Source of the DNA: Isoetes taiwanensis
Taxonomy: Eukaryota; Streptophyta; Lycopodiopsida; Isoetales; Isoetaceae
Reading direction: 5' to 3'
Length of the DNA: 64,000 nucleotides
Assembly (NCBI GenBank): GCA_021234155.1
Contig: JAJEKV010000013.1
Span: 7,131,725-7,195,724, forward strand
Shown here: in pieces, positions 42,353 through 58,600 of the stretch
Layout: each line of letters opens with the position of its first letter
Numbering within the stretch: the stretch's first letter is position 1
Program-made: the position numbers and the translations under genes
The notes under the pieces: generated by a model
Database searches by the model: none
Told to the model about the DNA's origin: nothing
What the model saw: only the letters and a program-made list of their open reading frames with translations

Positions 42353-44830
42353 TAAAAAAAAAAAACCCTTAAAACTGCTCAATGTACTTTTTACCTTCCA
42401 TGGACTTTTGCAAAGACCACTGCTTAATATGCAATTTTTAAGACAAAAATAGGTGTAAATTTTGACTTAAGCCTTAAAATGGTCTATTCTATTCTTCGTA
42501 AATAATGATTTCCTCGTTGTCAATTCAATTAATGTTCTTGTTCAATACATCATATTAAACCTTAAAAGAATTCAGCATTGACTAAAAAACGGCATAAGAT
42601 TGAAAATGAAGTTTAGAATTTCCCTTGTCTTTCAAATCAACAGCTCAACCTTCTCCAACTTGAATGAATGGGAAACATACACAGGAGCAAGAAATCCCGT
42701 TACCTGCAGTAAACCAGAGGACAATTAGCCTTAATCAGGGTAAAGCCCTAAGCACTGGCAGGTAAGCTACGGATTTCTTGGGCTTATCGCCCTTCACCTT
42801 GAATGTAACATAAACATAATAGATAGATGTATTTTTTCAACAGAAAATAAGCAAGGGTCACTGCCCTAATTAATTAACCTTCATGCAAGTTCAACTTTTA
42901 GCGTGCAGTCTACTATTAGGCCCCTTCGAACCGTTATTCACTAGACTGAAATTCAGGTCGGCCGCTTTTAAGCTCAAAGCATATGGTGATAAAATGTATT
43001 TTTACTCCCCAATATGCCAATATTACCGTCTAGCATAGATTAAAATGCATAATATCCCATCTGCCAAGTATCAAAAAGAGTATCAAGTCTACTTCATAAG
43101 CTTTATTCCCGCATGACTTATAGAATAATTCTATCATAGGCCAGCAAACAAATTATGAACTGTCCTACTTCCATGATGTATGCAGTAATAAATAAGCATG
43201 ACTTGCCCGCAACTGTAGATATGTCACTGTCTAAGTCATTAAGCTAGCAGTATGTACAAAAAGATTCCTAATAACTAACATGGCAAGTGCAACAAACCAA
43301 AAATAATTCAATGTATAGATCTATAGCAAGTACTTAGATCTATAGCAAGTGCAACAAACCAAAAATAATTCAATGTCTCCAAACCTGTGGATGTCGTTGG
43401 AGATTGAATTCATTCCCTATGGCTTCAGATTCGTTGTTGTGGCCAATCTGCTCTGCCTTAATGTCAGTTTTCACACCACTGTAAAAGTGCACCAATCAGC
43501 ACCAAGCTTCTTTCTTAACTTGCAGGAGATATTTTGCCCTCTTTTCCTCATCCACATGGTCTTCCACAGATCTTGTCCATTGCTATCTTGATCTGCAGAT
43601 TGCACAATAGTTTCCACTAATTTGACTACAGAAGCATTTATCATAATCATCAGAGCAGGAAATCATATTCATCAGAGCATGATGTAGATACCATGGTTTC
43701 ATGAAATAAGATTCTGGTTCCCTTTGCACATTTGCCCGTTTCCTCTTCTTTTCCTTGTGGCCATATCAGATCCAATTTCTTTCGTCCCCTAGCCACCATG
43801 AAGCATAGGCCAGCGACTAGAAAAGCAGAGCAACAATGCACAATAGCATTTCTGCAGCTAATTTCCGGAATTGCCATGCTACGGTTTTCTTAAATCCCTG
43901 AAAACCTAAATCATGTGCAATCTGAACCACACCTTCATCTATGGCTGAGGATCCATCCGAGATGCCGTATGCCAGATGTATAGTGCTCTTGCATCATGTT
44001 AGTTCAAAAAGAATCAGTTCGAGCAAACATGAAGAATTAGGGCTATCCGACATGTTCGTCCGTTTATTTTGCATATGCAATCGTTAGAAATTTTTTTTAG
44101 TGAAAACCAATATACTGAAAAAAGAAAAGCCATAATGCCATGGACCATCATATCCCAACAATGTAGATGCATTATTTCCAACCATACTTCCTTCTAGGTC
44201 TCAAGCATTAGATCATGCATATGCTGCATGGTGGCTATTGAGCTTCCCAAATCTGTGCCACAGTCAAGCCACGATCACATAAAAATTTTAGGGCAAACAC
44301 ATTCCACATCGTTCAGCAAATGCTACCTTATGGATGGTGGTATTTGCCACATTTACTTAGTCCAACTGTATAAGTCCCTTGTATCAAATGCAATTTTTGA
44401 ACATGGAATAAGTGGCTGTGCACATCTAAGTAATGTAAACAATTTCAAGTCTCCCCTGGAGCATGATATTCAGAAGTTCAATGTCTCTTGTTGCCACTTT
44501 AATTTCTTGCTCCAACTTCCCATACGATAATGTTTTTTGTCATAGTACAAATTAAAGCCTTAAGGCAAATATCTACCAAGTGTACTAGCCCCAGTCTTCT
44601 TCTGATCAACAGCTCAGGCCACGACCATGCATTTTTTGGAGTTAAAACTTTGGCATGTCCGCTTACACAATTACTCCCATACAGCTCATGGTCTAACCAG
44701 TGCATAAATGTAACAAGTCACATTAACGTCCAGCTTTCATAAATCAAAAGTTACAAACCAGTTAAGGGTTATGCAAGTGCAGTGTAAATAAATGCATTCC
44801 ATCATAATTTATAATAAAAAAAAAAAAAAA
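42353..44830. mobile_element. 2.4-kb insertion in R2 copy 1 at an A run
   Basis: R2 copy 1 is split here. Both junctions are A-rich (42353-42365 and 44816-44830), corresponding to one T run in the intact plus copy (48743-48756). Content is largely unassigned. A 32-bp direct repeat (GCAAGTGCAACAAACCAAAA...) occurs at 43283-43314 and 43345-43376. A minus frame at 43650-43877 (CSAFLVAGLCFMVARGRKKL) could be a membrane peptide but has no support. The insertion type is unknown; A runs suggest retroposition. Confidence 0.5.
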
Positions 44831-45278
44831 TTGCATAAGCTCGAAAACCTAATATCATAACATCTATGCGATCTAGAAACTCATGATTTCCCATTACCAT
44901 AAATTTAAAATCATATGAAGCTACGGAGAGAACAAACAATACTGACAATGCAAATAGAAGAAAAACTGGCAGATAGAAGACATTGTGGTTCAATTCCTCT
45001 AGTTTCAACCCAACGTTCTTGTACAAACAATGACAAAAAATTAATCAAAACCCCACAAGAAAGTTGAGAGAAATAGTAGCATCCAAAGGCAAAATGGTCC
45101 ATGGGGAAATTTAATAGAAGTGTTAAAAAAAAGACTCTTGTAGTATTAAAGACTCCCATAAATCACAAGCCACAATAACGACCAGGAATTAGGCAAATAT
45201 TGCTAGCGTAGGGCAAATCACTGAACAAGCATAGACTTAGAAAACCATAAACAATCATAAATATTACTAAGGTACCTA
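44831..45278 (-). repeat. R2 repeat copy 1, 5' part
   Basis: The reverse complement matches 48284-48741 (TCGTAGGTACCTTAGTAATA through GATGTTATGATATTAGG). Confidence 0.88.
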
Positions 45279-45297
45279 CGATCTATGCGATCTAGAC

Positions 45298-45618
45298 AGT
45301 ATTTCTTATCATTAATATACGAAGATAAATTCAATTGTCAAAACCAGATAAGCAGCGCATAGGGAGAGAGAGAAACCAATTTCAAATTGCCTATTGCTAA
45401 TGGAAAAAAGTCAAAATTCTATGCTCCCACTTTGGAGGATAAGGAGACAAACTAAAAGAAAAGCCACATCTGGGCATCTCCACTAAACCAAAAACCAGGA
45501 TACAATGCTGAAGAACAAAGGCAACAAGAACTAAGGTTAGTGGTGCATGGGGAGGAGGCCAATAGAAGTTCCATGAAGCTATCATCAAAAGGTCCAACCC
45601 AATGAACGAGAAAAGCAT
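45298..45618 (-). repeat. R2 repeat copy 2, 3' part only
   Basis: The reverse complement matches the last 300 bp of the family (TTCTCGTTCATTGGGTTG through GAATTTATCTTCGTAT). It lies head-to-tail with copy 1, about 20 bp away, and is truncated at its 5' side. Confidence 0.85.
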
Positions 45619-46410
45619 TGTACTCTAAGATGATTGCCATGTAGAATTTTGCATTTAGATGATGGAGCCATTTTCTGTGTTTGCATCTTCCGATGATAGA
45701 GATGGAATCAGCATTGTTGTTTGGGGTCTGGGTTCGGGAACTCCTGCAAGACAGCCCTCTGTGAGGACCCTTGGATCTAACAGGAGAATCCGGGGGACTA
45801 TGTCACGCGGGATTTGCAAGAAAAGAACAAGAAGAAGAAAACAGAACAAAAGAGAACAATGAGAGGAAAGTGATAAGCTTCCTTGATATCAATGATGAAC
45901 ATACATGAGCTCTCGCAATCGAGAGAAGACTGAAGAGAGACAAGACTCAAAACTCATCTAAAAACTCATGTGCTAGCTCTACTCATATATATAGTACAAT
46001 GGCCTCTGGCCCAATATAGACACCTTGACTGATCTCGGTGCCGACTCCTGGAAGGAGGCCTGATTTGCAGGAATGTTGGCGGTGCCTCTTGAAGTGCCTA
46101 GAATCACGCTGACGCTGACGCCGGCGGTGACAGGCCATCACTTGTCTGAGCGGCGCCTCTTGTTGACGGACGCAGGCTTTGACTGCGTGGTTTGCTGCTT
46201 GGTCTTCTGTTGGGTTTTGGACGACTGACCCGTGCCTGTCTGTGGATCCTTGGACTTGACTTGGTCCGTCGTATGCATAAATAGTCCTGTACCAGGAGGC
46301 ACAGGACTAACAATTGTACTCTGAGATGATTGCCATGTAGAATTTTGCATTTAGATGATGGAGCCGTTTACTGTTTGCATCTTTCGATGATAGGGATGGG
46401 GTCGTTTGAT
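45607..46410. repeat. 100-bp tandem duplication split by a solo LTR
   Basis: ATTGTACTCTAAGATGATTG... (about 45610-45712) recurs at 46313-46410 with few changes (CATGTAGAATTTTGCATTTA, GATGATGGAGCC). The LTR entered at the boundary of the two units. Confidence 0.82.
45718..46312. mobile_element. solo LTR, 595 bp
   Basis: The sequence begins TGTTTGGGGTC and ends GGACTAACA (TG...CA) and is flanked by ATTGT on both sides (45713-45717 and 46313-46317). No internal retrotransposon sequence is present, so it is the product of LTR recombination. It is more GC-rich than its surroundings, with GCTGACGCTGACGCCGGCGG near 46110. A CATATATATAG stretch at 45983-45994 could be a TATA box on plus. Superfamily not determined. 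Confidence 0.75.
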
Positions 46411-48283
46411 ATTTGCTGCTGTATTCCTTGACAGCTATAATAACATGGCTTTTTTCTAGCTCCAACATATGGCATCGTTCTCAATAGTGCAGAAGATTAA
46501 AGCATCAAATTTTTAGATCACCCGCATGTTTTTTGCAGATCGACATATATCAGAATGAATGACTTTATTGATAAGAGAAACAAAGCGCATCTTAAGAGCT
46601 TGCATCTTGCTTTCTTGAGCTCCAGATCAGATCACCTTTCCAAATTCAGTTTCCACTTATGCACAAAGCTATCGTCAGTAAGACTTTCTACTTTGTTTTC
46701 TGCTAGCTCTGATATGAGTTGAAGATATGGTGTAACCCCAGCATGTAAAAGTCAAAGGGCCACAGTTCAAAGATGACAATGATCAATGTATTATAAGTAA
46801 CATTTACACATTGGCCTGGAAAATATTATATCATATACAGCAGAATCTCCACTGACTATGAGGAAGTGAAGCAGTTATCATACATAAGGAACCCATTATC
46901 TATAAGAAGCCCAATATTGATAGCGGAAGCGGATCTGCTATCTTTTAGACTGTGGTTGCTTCGATTTTACACTATTCCACAGTTTCTCTGGGTTGTGGCC
47001 TTAAATTTGCAGCAAGAAGCTCGAGCAAGTTTGTTCATTCCGGAGTTGTAGCAGCTAACGTTGCGGCCACTAAGGCTATAGCTGCAAAGTTGCATCGGTT
47101 ATGCAATATAATTCGCCATGCAATTCTATTTCGCTGTGCACGGAAAACAGAGATGTTGATGACAGACTAGCCATTTCCAGATAAGCTATCTTTCCTTTCC
47201 AGTTTTCCTTCTTGTTAATTTTAATAGCATTCTTGGAATTTTGTTGTGGTTTTGGTTCTAGATTGAGACCAAGAGTGAGTATGTTTTCATGTGTGAACAT
47301 TTGGGATATGGGAGTGGTTGAGTCTGTGATTTGAGTAGATATTAGACATCTTGCTTATGTAGTTGCCTTTATTTGTATTCTTCGTGCAGACCGTTCTCAC
47401 TCGTTCACTGTCTTCAGTCTTGTATCTAGCCACAATTTGGAAGTCTTGACTACATTGCAGTAGAGGTGGCATGGATCATGTTGGGCAAGACCTCGTGGTT
47501 ATTTTAAAGCCGTTTTCTTTGCTATGTCTCATTTTAGCACCTCTTAGCTTGTTTATTCAAGGATGCTTGTAGAACTACAAGAAATCATTCCTATTTCATT
47601 TTTCGCATCTTACTCTGAATTTTGTTCTACCTATATAATTGCTTTTGTTGGTGCCGTGAGGCCGAGATTGAACAAGTTTTTGTGATGAACTTGGATGTAT
47701 TTAGCCAAGGAATTAGTAGATGGCCGAATCATGTTAAATTATTGCTTCGTACATTACAACAATTAGACTTGGGACTTTGCAGAAGTGGCAAATTATTTGG
47801 AGATGTAGATATTAGCAATAATTTCTACCCTGTCTATTAAACATTTTTGTGCATTGCTTGGCTCCTTGACCTCATCTGTGGTTGTCTAATTGTGTTACAT
47901 ATCTTTAAGATGCTTGGCATGCTTGCTTATTGGTTGTGGACATTTATGGTGGTTGTGCGCTTTGAACTTTGATGTTGAGAGAGAAGTTATGATAGGTCTT
48001 CTGAAGTTGCACTCATGGCTATGTCTAGATCTATCTATAGTTTTCTAATCATAGAGTTTCTAGGCCTTCAACCTTGCAATTGCAATTTTGGCCCTCTATG
48101 CAACTCTACCTTACTTGATTCTACTTAAAATCCTACTTTAAAATGAGTCTTCTTGGATAGAGCATGTGGGTTGAATTTGATAGGTTGCCAAATCTTGTGC
48201 ACTTTTAAGGAATCTTAGAGTACCGTTTGGTTTGTCTCATAGGCATCGCTAGCTCTCATTTTGCCCATATTATCTTAAAGAAA
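46411..48283. other. unassigned DNA
   Basis: Short frames occur (e.g. 46866-47051) but no domain, splice-supported gene or repeat was recognised. Confidence 0.4.
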
Positions 48284-49600
48284 TCGTAGGTACCTTAGTA
48301 ATATTTATGGTTGTTTACGGTTTTCTAAGTCTATGCTTGTTCAGTGATTTGCCCTATGCTAGCAATATTTGCCTAATTCGTGGTCCTTATTGTGGCTTGT
48401 GATTTATGGGAGTCTTTAATACTACAAGAGTCTTTTTTGTAACACTTCTGTTAAATTTTCCCATGGACCATTTTGCCCTTAGATGCTACTATTTCTCTCA
48501 ACTTTCTTGTGGGTTTTTGATTAAATTTTTGTCATTGTTTGTACAAGAACATTGGGTTCAAACTAGAGGAGTTGAACCACAATGTCTTCTATCTGCCAGT
48601 TTTCCTTCTATTTGCATTATCAGCATTGTTTGTTCTCTCCGTAGCTTCATATGGTTTTAAATTTATGGTTATGGGGAATCATGAGTTTCTAGATCGCATA
48701 GATGTTATGATATTAGGTTTTTGAGGTTATGCAAATATTGTAGTTTTTTTTTTTTTAGTTTTCAAATACTATCTATAATATTTTTAAATCTCTCTCTTTT
48801 AATTGCTCCTACTAATACCTTGTCTCCATTTGCTACCTTGTATTGCCTCTACTCCAGTGTGACTAGTTCTTCTTATGTTCTTGAGAGTTTTCAAATGCTT
48901 ATTATATGAGTTTTATTGCTATTGGAAGATATTCTGGTTTGGAATACTTATTATGCCTCAGATCTATGAAATGCCTTGAATGGTGACATTGATTGCTTGA
49001 GTTGAAGAGGAGTTTCTCCAAGAGTTTGGGAATTGTAGAGATTTGATGATAGTTATGGTGTTGACAGCATGCTTGGCCTCATTGAATTGCTCCTCCATAT
49101 TAGCCTACTTGTCGTCGGTTCTATTGTCTGCCTTTGTATATTTTGCTATTCCAATATGATGTCTAGTCAATACCAATATTCCTTCTGTTGGGTTTCACCA
49201 TTGTTCGGCATCCTTTAGCCAACTTTTGATATATGCTTAGAAATTTGGCACCCCTAGGATTTCAACAAAAATAATATATCCTTTCATATTTTGTTTCCCT
49301 TTGAAATGTTATGGCATCTCTATCTACCTGGCTCTTCAGCAGCTATGTTAGTTTTCTCGTTCATTGGGTTGCACCTTTTGATGATAGCTTCATGGAACTT
49401 CTATTGGCCTCCACCTCATGCAAGTACCATTAACCTTAAATTTTGGTCACTCGTTTCTTCAAGATTGTATCCTGGTTTTTGGTTTAGGGGAGATGCCTAG
49501 ATGTGGCTTTTCTTTTAGTTTGTCTCCTCTTCCTCTCTCCCTATGTGCTGCCTATCTGGTTTTGACAATTGAATTTATCTTCGTATAATGATAAGAAGAT
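48284..49600 (+). repeat. R2 repeat, most complete copy
   Basis: A contiguous 1.3-kb copy spans both parts of minus-strand copy 1. A T run at 48743-48756 marks the site where copy 1 was interrupted. Numerous stops and frame changes indicate non-coding DNA. No terminal inverted repeat or LTR was found. Confidence 0.85.
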
Positions 49601-49604
49601 AAAA

Positions 49605-50710
49605 TAGTGAAAGTGCATCCAAATGCCGTTGCAACCCCTGTATGCTCCTAGATAGCAATACCACATCATCGCATATAAAAGTAGCATAGCAACATATCCA
49701 TTTGTAGGTGTTCCATCTCACTATGGTCTCAAGATCCAAAGATTCAAGTTGGTCTATAAAAGACTGTAATGCAAAGCTATAGAGGACGCCTCCCCGCTTT
49801 ACTCCTTACATTCTCCAATAAATCATTACAAGAGTTTGGCATATCGAAGCGACAATTGAACTAACAATGCCTTTCATATAGCTTTCCAACCGGGCTAGTT
49901 CAGATTCAAATCAAAATGCCTAATTCATCCATTCTTCTCATAGATTTTTTCTGCTCACCATATCAAAAGCCTTGGAGAAGCCGGGGCGAAGGCAAAGATA
50001 TAGGGGTTTCTTTTTCCCAACAACGGAATCTATCATTGCATGCATAGTGACCAAATGGTCCAGCGATTGGACCTTCTAGGTCTAAACCCGACTTGTCCCC
50101 CTTTGCTCACAGCATTATCATCCTCACGACCCACATACTTCAATTTTTGAATCGGAATGAGCGCAAAAGATTAACTTGCATATAAACTATTAACCATGAT
50201 CATTCAATAATTGGCTAGTTCCAATTCATGGAAATTACCTTTGTGGGTGGACTACTCACATTTTATTGCCATGCTTGTGGGAAGCCCTCTCGTGAATCTT
50301 TGCATTAAACAATTTTAATAACAGATAGTAGCAACTCCATCACATGCATGAACATTTCAGCTGCTGAACCATCGCATCCGCGGCTTTATTATTAGACAGC
50401 ACTTGTAAACCACAATGTATATCATGCAAAGTGAATAAAAAGATACTCTACATCATACACCCATCCATACAAGATTCATTACATTTGGAATGTGATACAA
50501 TCTTTGTATTTGCTCAAAAAGAGCTTCATTATTCAATGCTAGCCCCAACATTTTGATATGGCTTTAGCAGTATCCAAAATCTTTTGGATACCTAGAAGAT
50601 CCATTACCATTTCCTGATGCTTTTATGCAAATATGCCCTTTTTTTTTCTTTTAACTAGTTTGACATATTCTTTCCTTTCTTTGGATTTTTGCATCCCCTT
50701 TTTGCCCTCT
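49605..50710 (-). pseudogene. LINE-B copy 1: RT fragment
   Basis: Minus strand. GFSKAFDMVSRKNL (about 49975) is the RT block usually beginning DFSKAFD. Further down, LLLYA then a one-base loss breaks the YADD box (about 49660-49680). Upstream sequence, 50600-50710, parallels 57595-57690 of copy 4. The fragment ends at 50710, directly against a GA array. Neither the endonuclease nor the 3' end is present. Confidence 0.75.

Positions 50711-50748
<38 letters not shown>
50711..50748. repeat. (GA)n microsatellite, about 37 bp
   Basis: A pure GA array abuts the right (5'-side) edge of LINE-B copy 1. Confidence 0.97.
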
Positions 50749-50752
<4 letters not shown>

Positions 50753-52392
50753 TTGGCCACATGTACGACTTAGAGATAGCCCGAGAGAGAATCACGAGAT
50801 GAGAGATGGGGAAGATGGGAGAGATGGGTGAGAGTGGGAAAACCCAACTCACCTCTCGAGAAAATGATTAAGCCTAACTTGGCCAGATTAAGGCGTTTCG
50901 TGCCCACTAACCAAACAATTAGCCTTGTTTATTTGCACGAAAAAAGCGCGAAATGTTTTACCACCGAAACCGAGCAGCCATTTCCCACACCTTCTTGATC
51001 TTCAAGGCACTTCAATTCTTACTCCAAGTATCCAATTCCTCAGAAGCAATTGGCCGAATTCACGATCGGGTATTCATGGATCAACATTACGCATTTGCAT
51101 TATGTTTTATTGCATTAAGTTCATTAAGTTTTGATGTTCAATTCGTTTTATGTATGCGTCCTTATTCCCAATCAATTATTTGGATTAGTCTAAGGCCTCT
51201 CGATACGCTTTGCGGCTTAACCGGCAAGCCAAGTGCCTCCTGGGTTAAGAAAAATGGCGCAACGAAGGACGGGAAAATGGCAGGCCAGATCTCTATGGAT
51301 GTACAGTGGAGACTAATTAAGGCCAATTCCCTCTTCAAGGCGATCGAAAGAAAAGAGATCCAAAGCGTATATTGTGAGAAATTGAGGCATCCTCAATATT
51401 ATCCAAGCTTTGCACCATATACATTGGGCAACGGTTGCATCATAAATTCCTTAATACCTTTGGGTTAATCTTGCACAGGATTGCAACAAAGCGTTTGTCA
51501 CAGCATTGTCTTGAAGCCAATCTAGCGTGACTTTCATGGTATATTTCTGCCTTATTTGCTTTCCCAACATAAAATCTCGGCCAAACATGCCAATGGCATA
51601 TCACAGGTGTGCAAGAAAATCTGAACCATAGCAGCTGCTTTCCTCCCGGATCAACGGGGGCCTTACTTTATCTGGGCTGACAGATAGGGCACAATTAAAA
51701 CCTACCAATCTCTCAAATGTGGCTCTCAAATGTGGCTCTCTTCATCACCTTAAAATTGGTACTTACATATCATCTTCAAGAAGCTATACAATTCCATGCG
51801 TGGTTACTTCGATATTATCCCATTGTGTTCTCTGCCTTGGAGCAATCCTAAAATCTTCTTGGTGGTCTTCTAACCTGGAACGCAGCAAATGCTGGCTATG
51901 AGATCATAAAAACATATCATTGTTGTCTTCTAAAACATCATCATCGAGCGAAGTCATTGGATCTTGAGCTCGTTGAGTTCAATAGTACAAAGCGATATCT
52001 CTGTAATGCAAATCCAGGAGTGTCAAAGCAGAAAAAGCATAGCGAAATCCATACCAAGAATGGCCGGATCCATGGTTTAGTGGCGGAATCGAAAGAATAT
52101 GGAGGCAAAACCAGAAATGAATTATTCCACATAGCAGCCCAGAACGAAAGCAGGCTTGAATATCCACAATTTGAAGATTGAGCGTTACGATCAGATTATC
52201 ACATTTTCTCTAGATGGTAGGAATTGATGCGATCGCGAAAATCGACAAGCAGCAAAAATTACGCCAATAGCGAGAAGTTTTGTTAACCTCGAGAGAGACA
52301 ATCGTCTCTCCTCTCCTCCCAAAAAATCACATTACATTTTGAGGAGGGCAGGTATGTATTGAAGATGGATTTTTTACGAGCATGTGGTAGAA

Positions 52393-52394
<2 letters not shown>
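50749..52394. other. unassigned DNA between LINE-B copies
   Basis: The longest frame (50953-51468 on plus, 171 codons) has no domain and no coding-like conservation that I can judge. A second (51957-52181, on plus) is hydrophilic. Neither is supported as a gene. TGTGGCTCTCAAA is duplicated at 51719-51742. Confidence 0.35.

Positions 52395-52454
<60 letters not shown>
52395..52454. repeat. (GA)n microsatellite, 60 bp
   Basis: A pure array meeting the 3' end of LINE-B copy 2 at 52455. Confidence 0.97.
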
Positions 52455-52456
<2 letters not shown>

Positions 52457-53659
52457 GTAATGCATTTGTAGGAGGCCTCTAAGGCCTATAAGGCGACATT
52501 TTTACATATGCAAGTAAAAAAGTTGGTGAGTTTAGGATTTCCTCATCTAACTCCTCCTCTCACTCTCACTCTCATCATCATTTCATCCAAGAAATATTTA
52601 CATTGTGTACACAAGTCTCTGTAAAACACATCACTTCTATCAAGTATATGAGCCTGCCACAATGCTCACACACCGGGTAGAAAGAGCGTAGTAAGTCTTT
52701 TGCCTCCTATCCCGCTGGCAGTCCGCGTATCATACGTATATGTAGGGGCACCACGGTAAAACATGTTCTTCATCTTCAACATCATCACCACCACATACCT
52801 TGCACTCTCGTCTCACTCTCGGGATGGATCCCCATCTTCCTACACTCAACCAGAGGCGGTGAGGCTTCGGCGATACCTCTTTGATTGCATGCCTCTTTTT
52901 AAGCGATATATCTTCCACTTGCTTGGTGTTTTACTTGACGCTGCCAACTTTCGAGTTCATGTTTATTTGTAGAGTAGCATTTTGGTCATAGGGTTACGCC
53001 CTGACTTTAAATGACCTTGCCATATACCCATTGTCACGAGTCTCCATCATATAGGGGCTGCATCCTCCCCGAATTAATCTCCCATCTTCTTAGCGAGTTC
53101 TTTACATCGAGTACCACCCCTTTTGTTCACTTGCTTGCATAGCATGATGTATTATCCTTGTGTTATCAAGCTCTCTAACCTATCACAGGATGCATTGGGT
53201 ATTGCTTCACCTCAAGAGGCATTAAACCACTGGCCAGCATCATTTCGTGTAGGCGTTTGTATCTTCCTCCTAATTCGGTCGCGAAATTTCTTCAATACTT
53301 GTTCTACATCTTCCCATAAGCATTTGATGATCCGTTGGAATCTCCGCAGTACATATAAAACCACACTCTGCTGCAGGCTAGATAGTATGCTTTTTGGTTG
53401 CCAATTCCATAAGCGAGACTCTTACGCACATGCTTTGCATTAGTATAGGGATTCAATACCTCCTTCAACTCTTTGTATTCACAGCGGGTGTTCCATCTTG
53501 TGATTCCTATATGATCAGTCCCAAATACTTATTGATCACTGCGTTTCCGGTGGTTCTCCTTTGTATTTAAAAATATAGTCTTGCTTAGGTGCACTACTTG
53601 AGTCCCTTGGCCTTGGTCTTTTCGGATTAACCTCCATGCGATTCACTTCATAAAACCAG

Positions 53660-53660
<1 letters not shown>
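52455..53660 (-). pseudogene. LINE-B copy 2: 3' part, 5'-truncated
   Basis: On minus, VNRMEVNPK then FKYKGEPPETQ (about 53560-53640) is the segment just after the RT YADD box (F.Y.G). The C-terminal zinc finger reads RRECKVCGGDDVEDEEHVLP then WCP (52735-52830). The 3' end lies at 52455 next to a GA array. The 5' truncation at 53660 also meets a GA array. Many frame breaks. Confidence 0.72.

Positions 53661-53737
<77 letters not shown>
53661..53737. repeat. (GA)n microsatellite, 76 bp
   Basis: Lies between the 5' edge of LINE-B copy 2 and the 3' end of copy 3 with no other sequence. Confidence 0.97.

Positions 53738-58600
<4,863 letters not shown>

Noticed and set aside
41561-49500. Hydrophobic ORFs repeated in three places (WPPPH, YLPVFLLFA motifs)
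   Set aside because: They recur because the R2 DNA repeat recurs. There are stops in all copies, and no domain or codon-level conservation is evident.
50953-51468. 171-codon plus-strand ORF
   Set aside because: No motif, no splice or promoter evidence, and composition consistent with a chance frame between LINE-B fragments.
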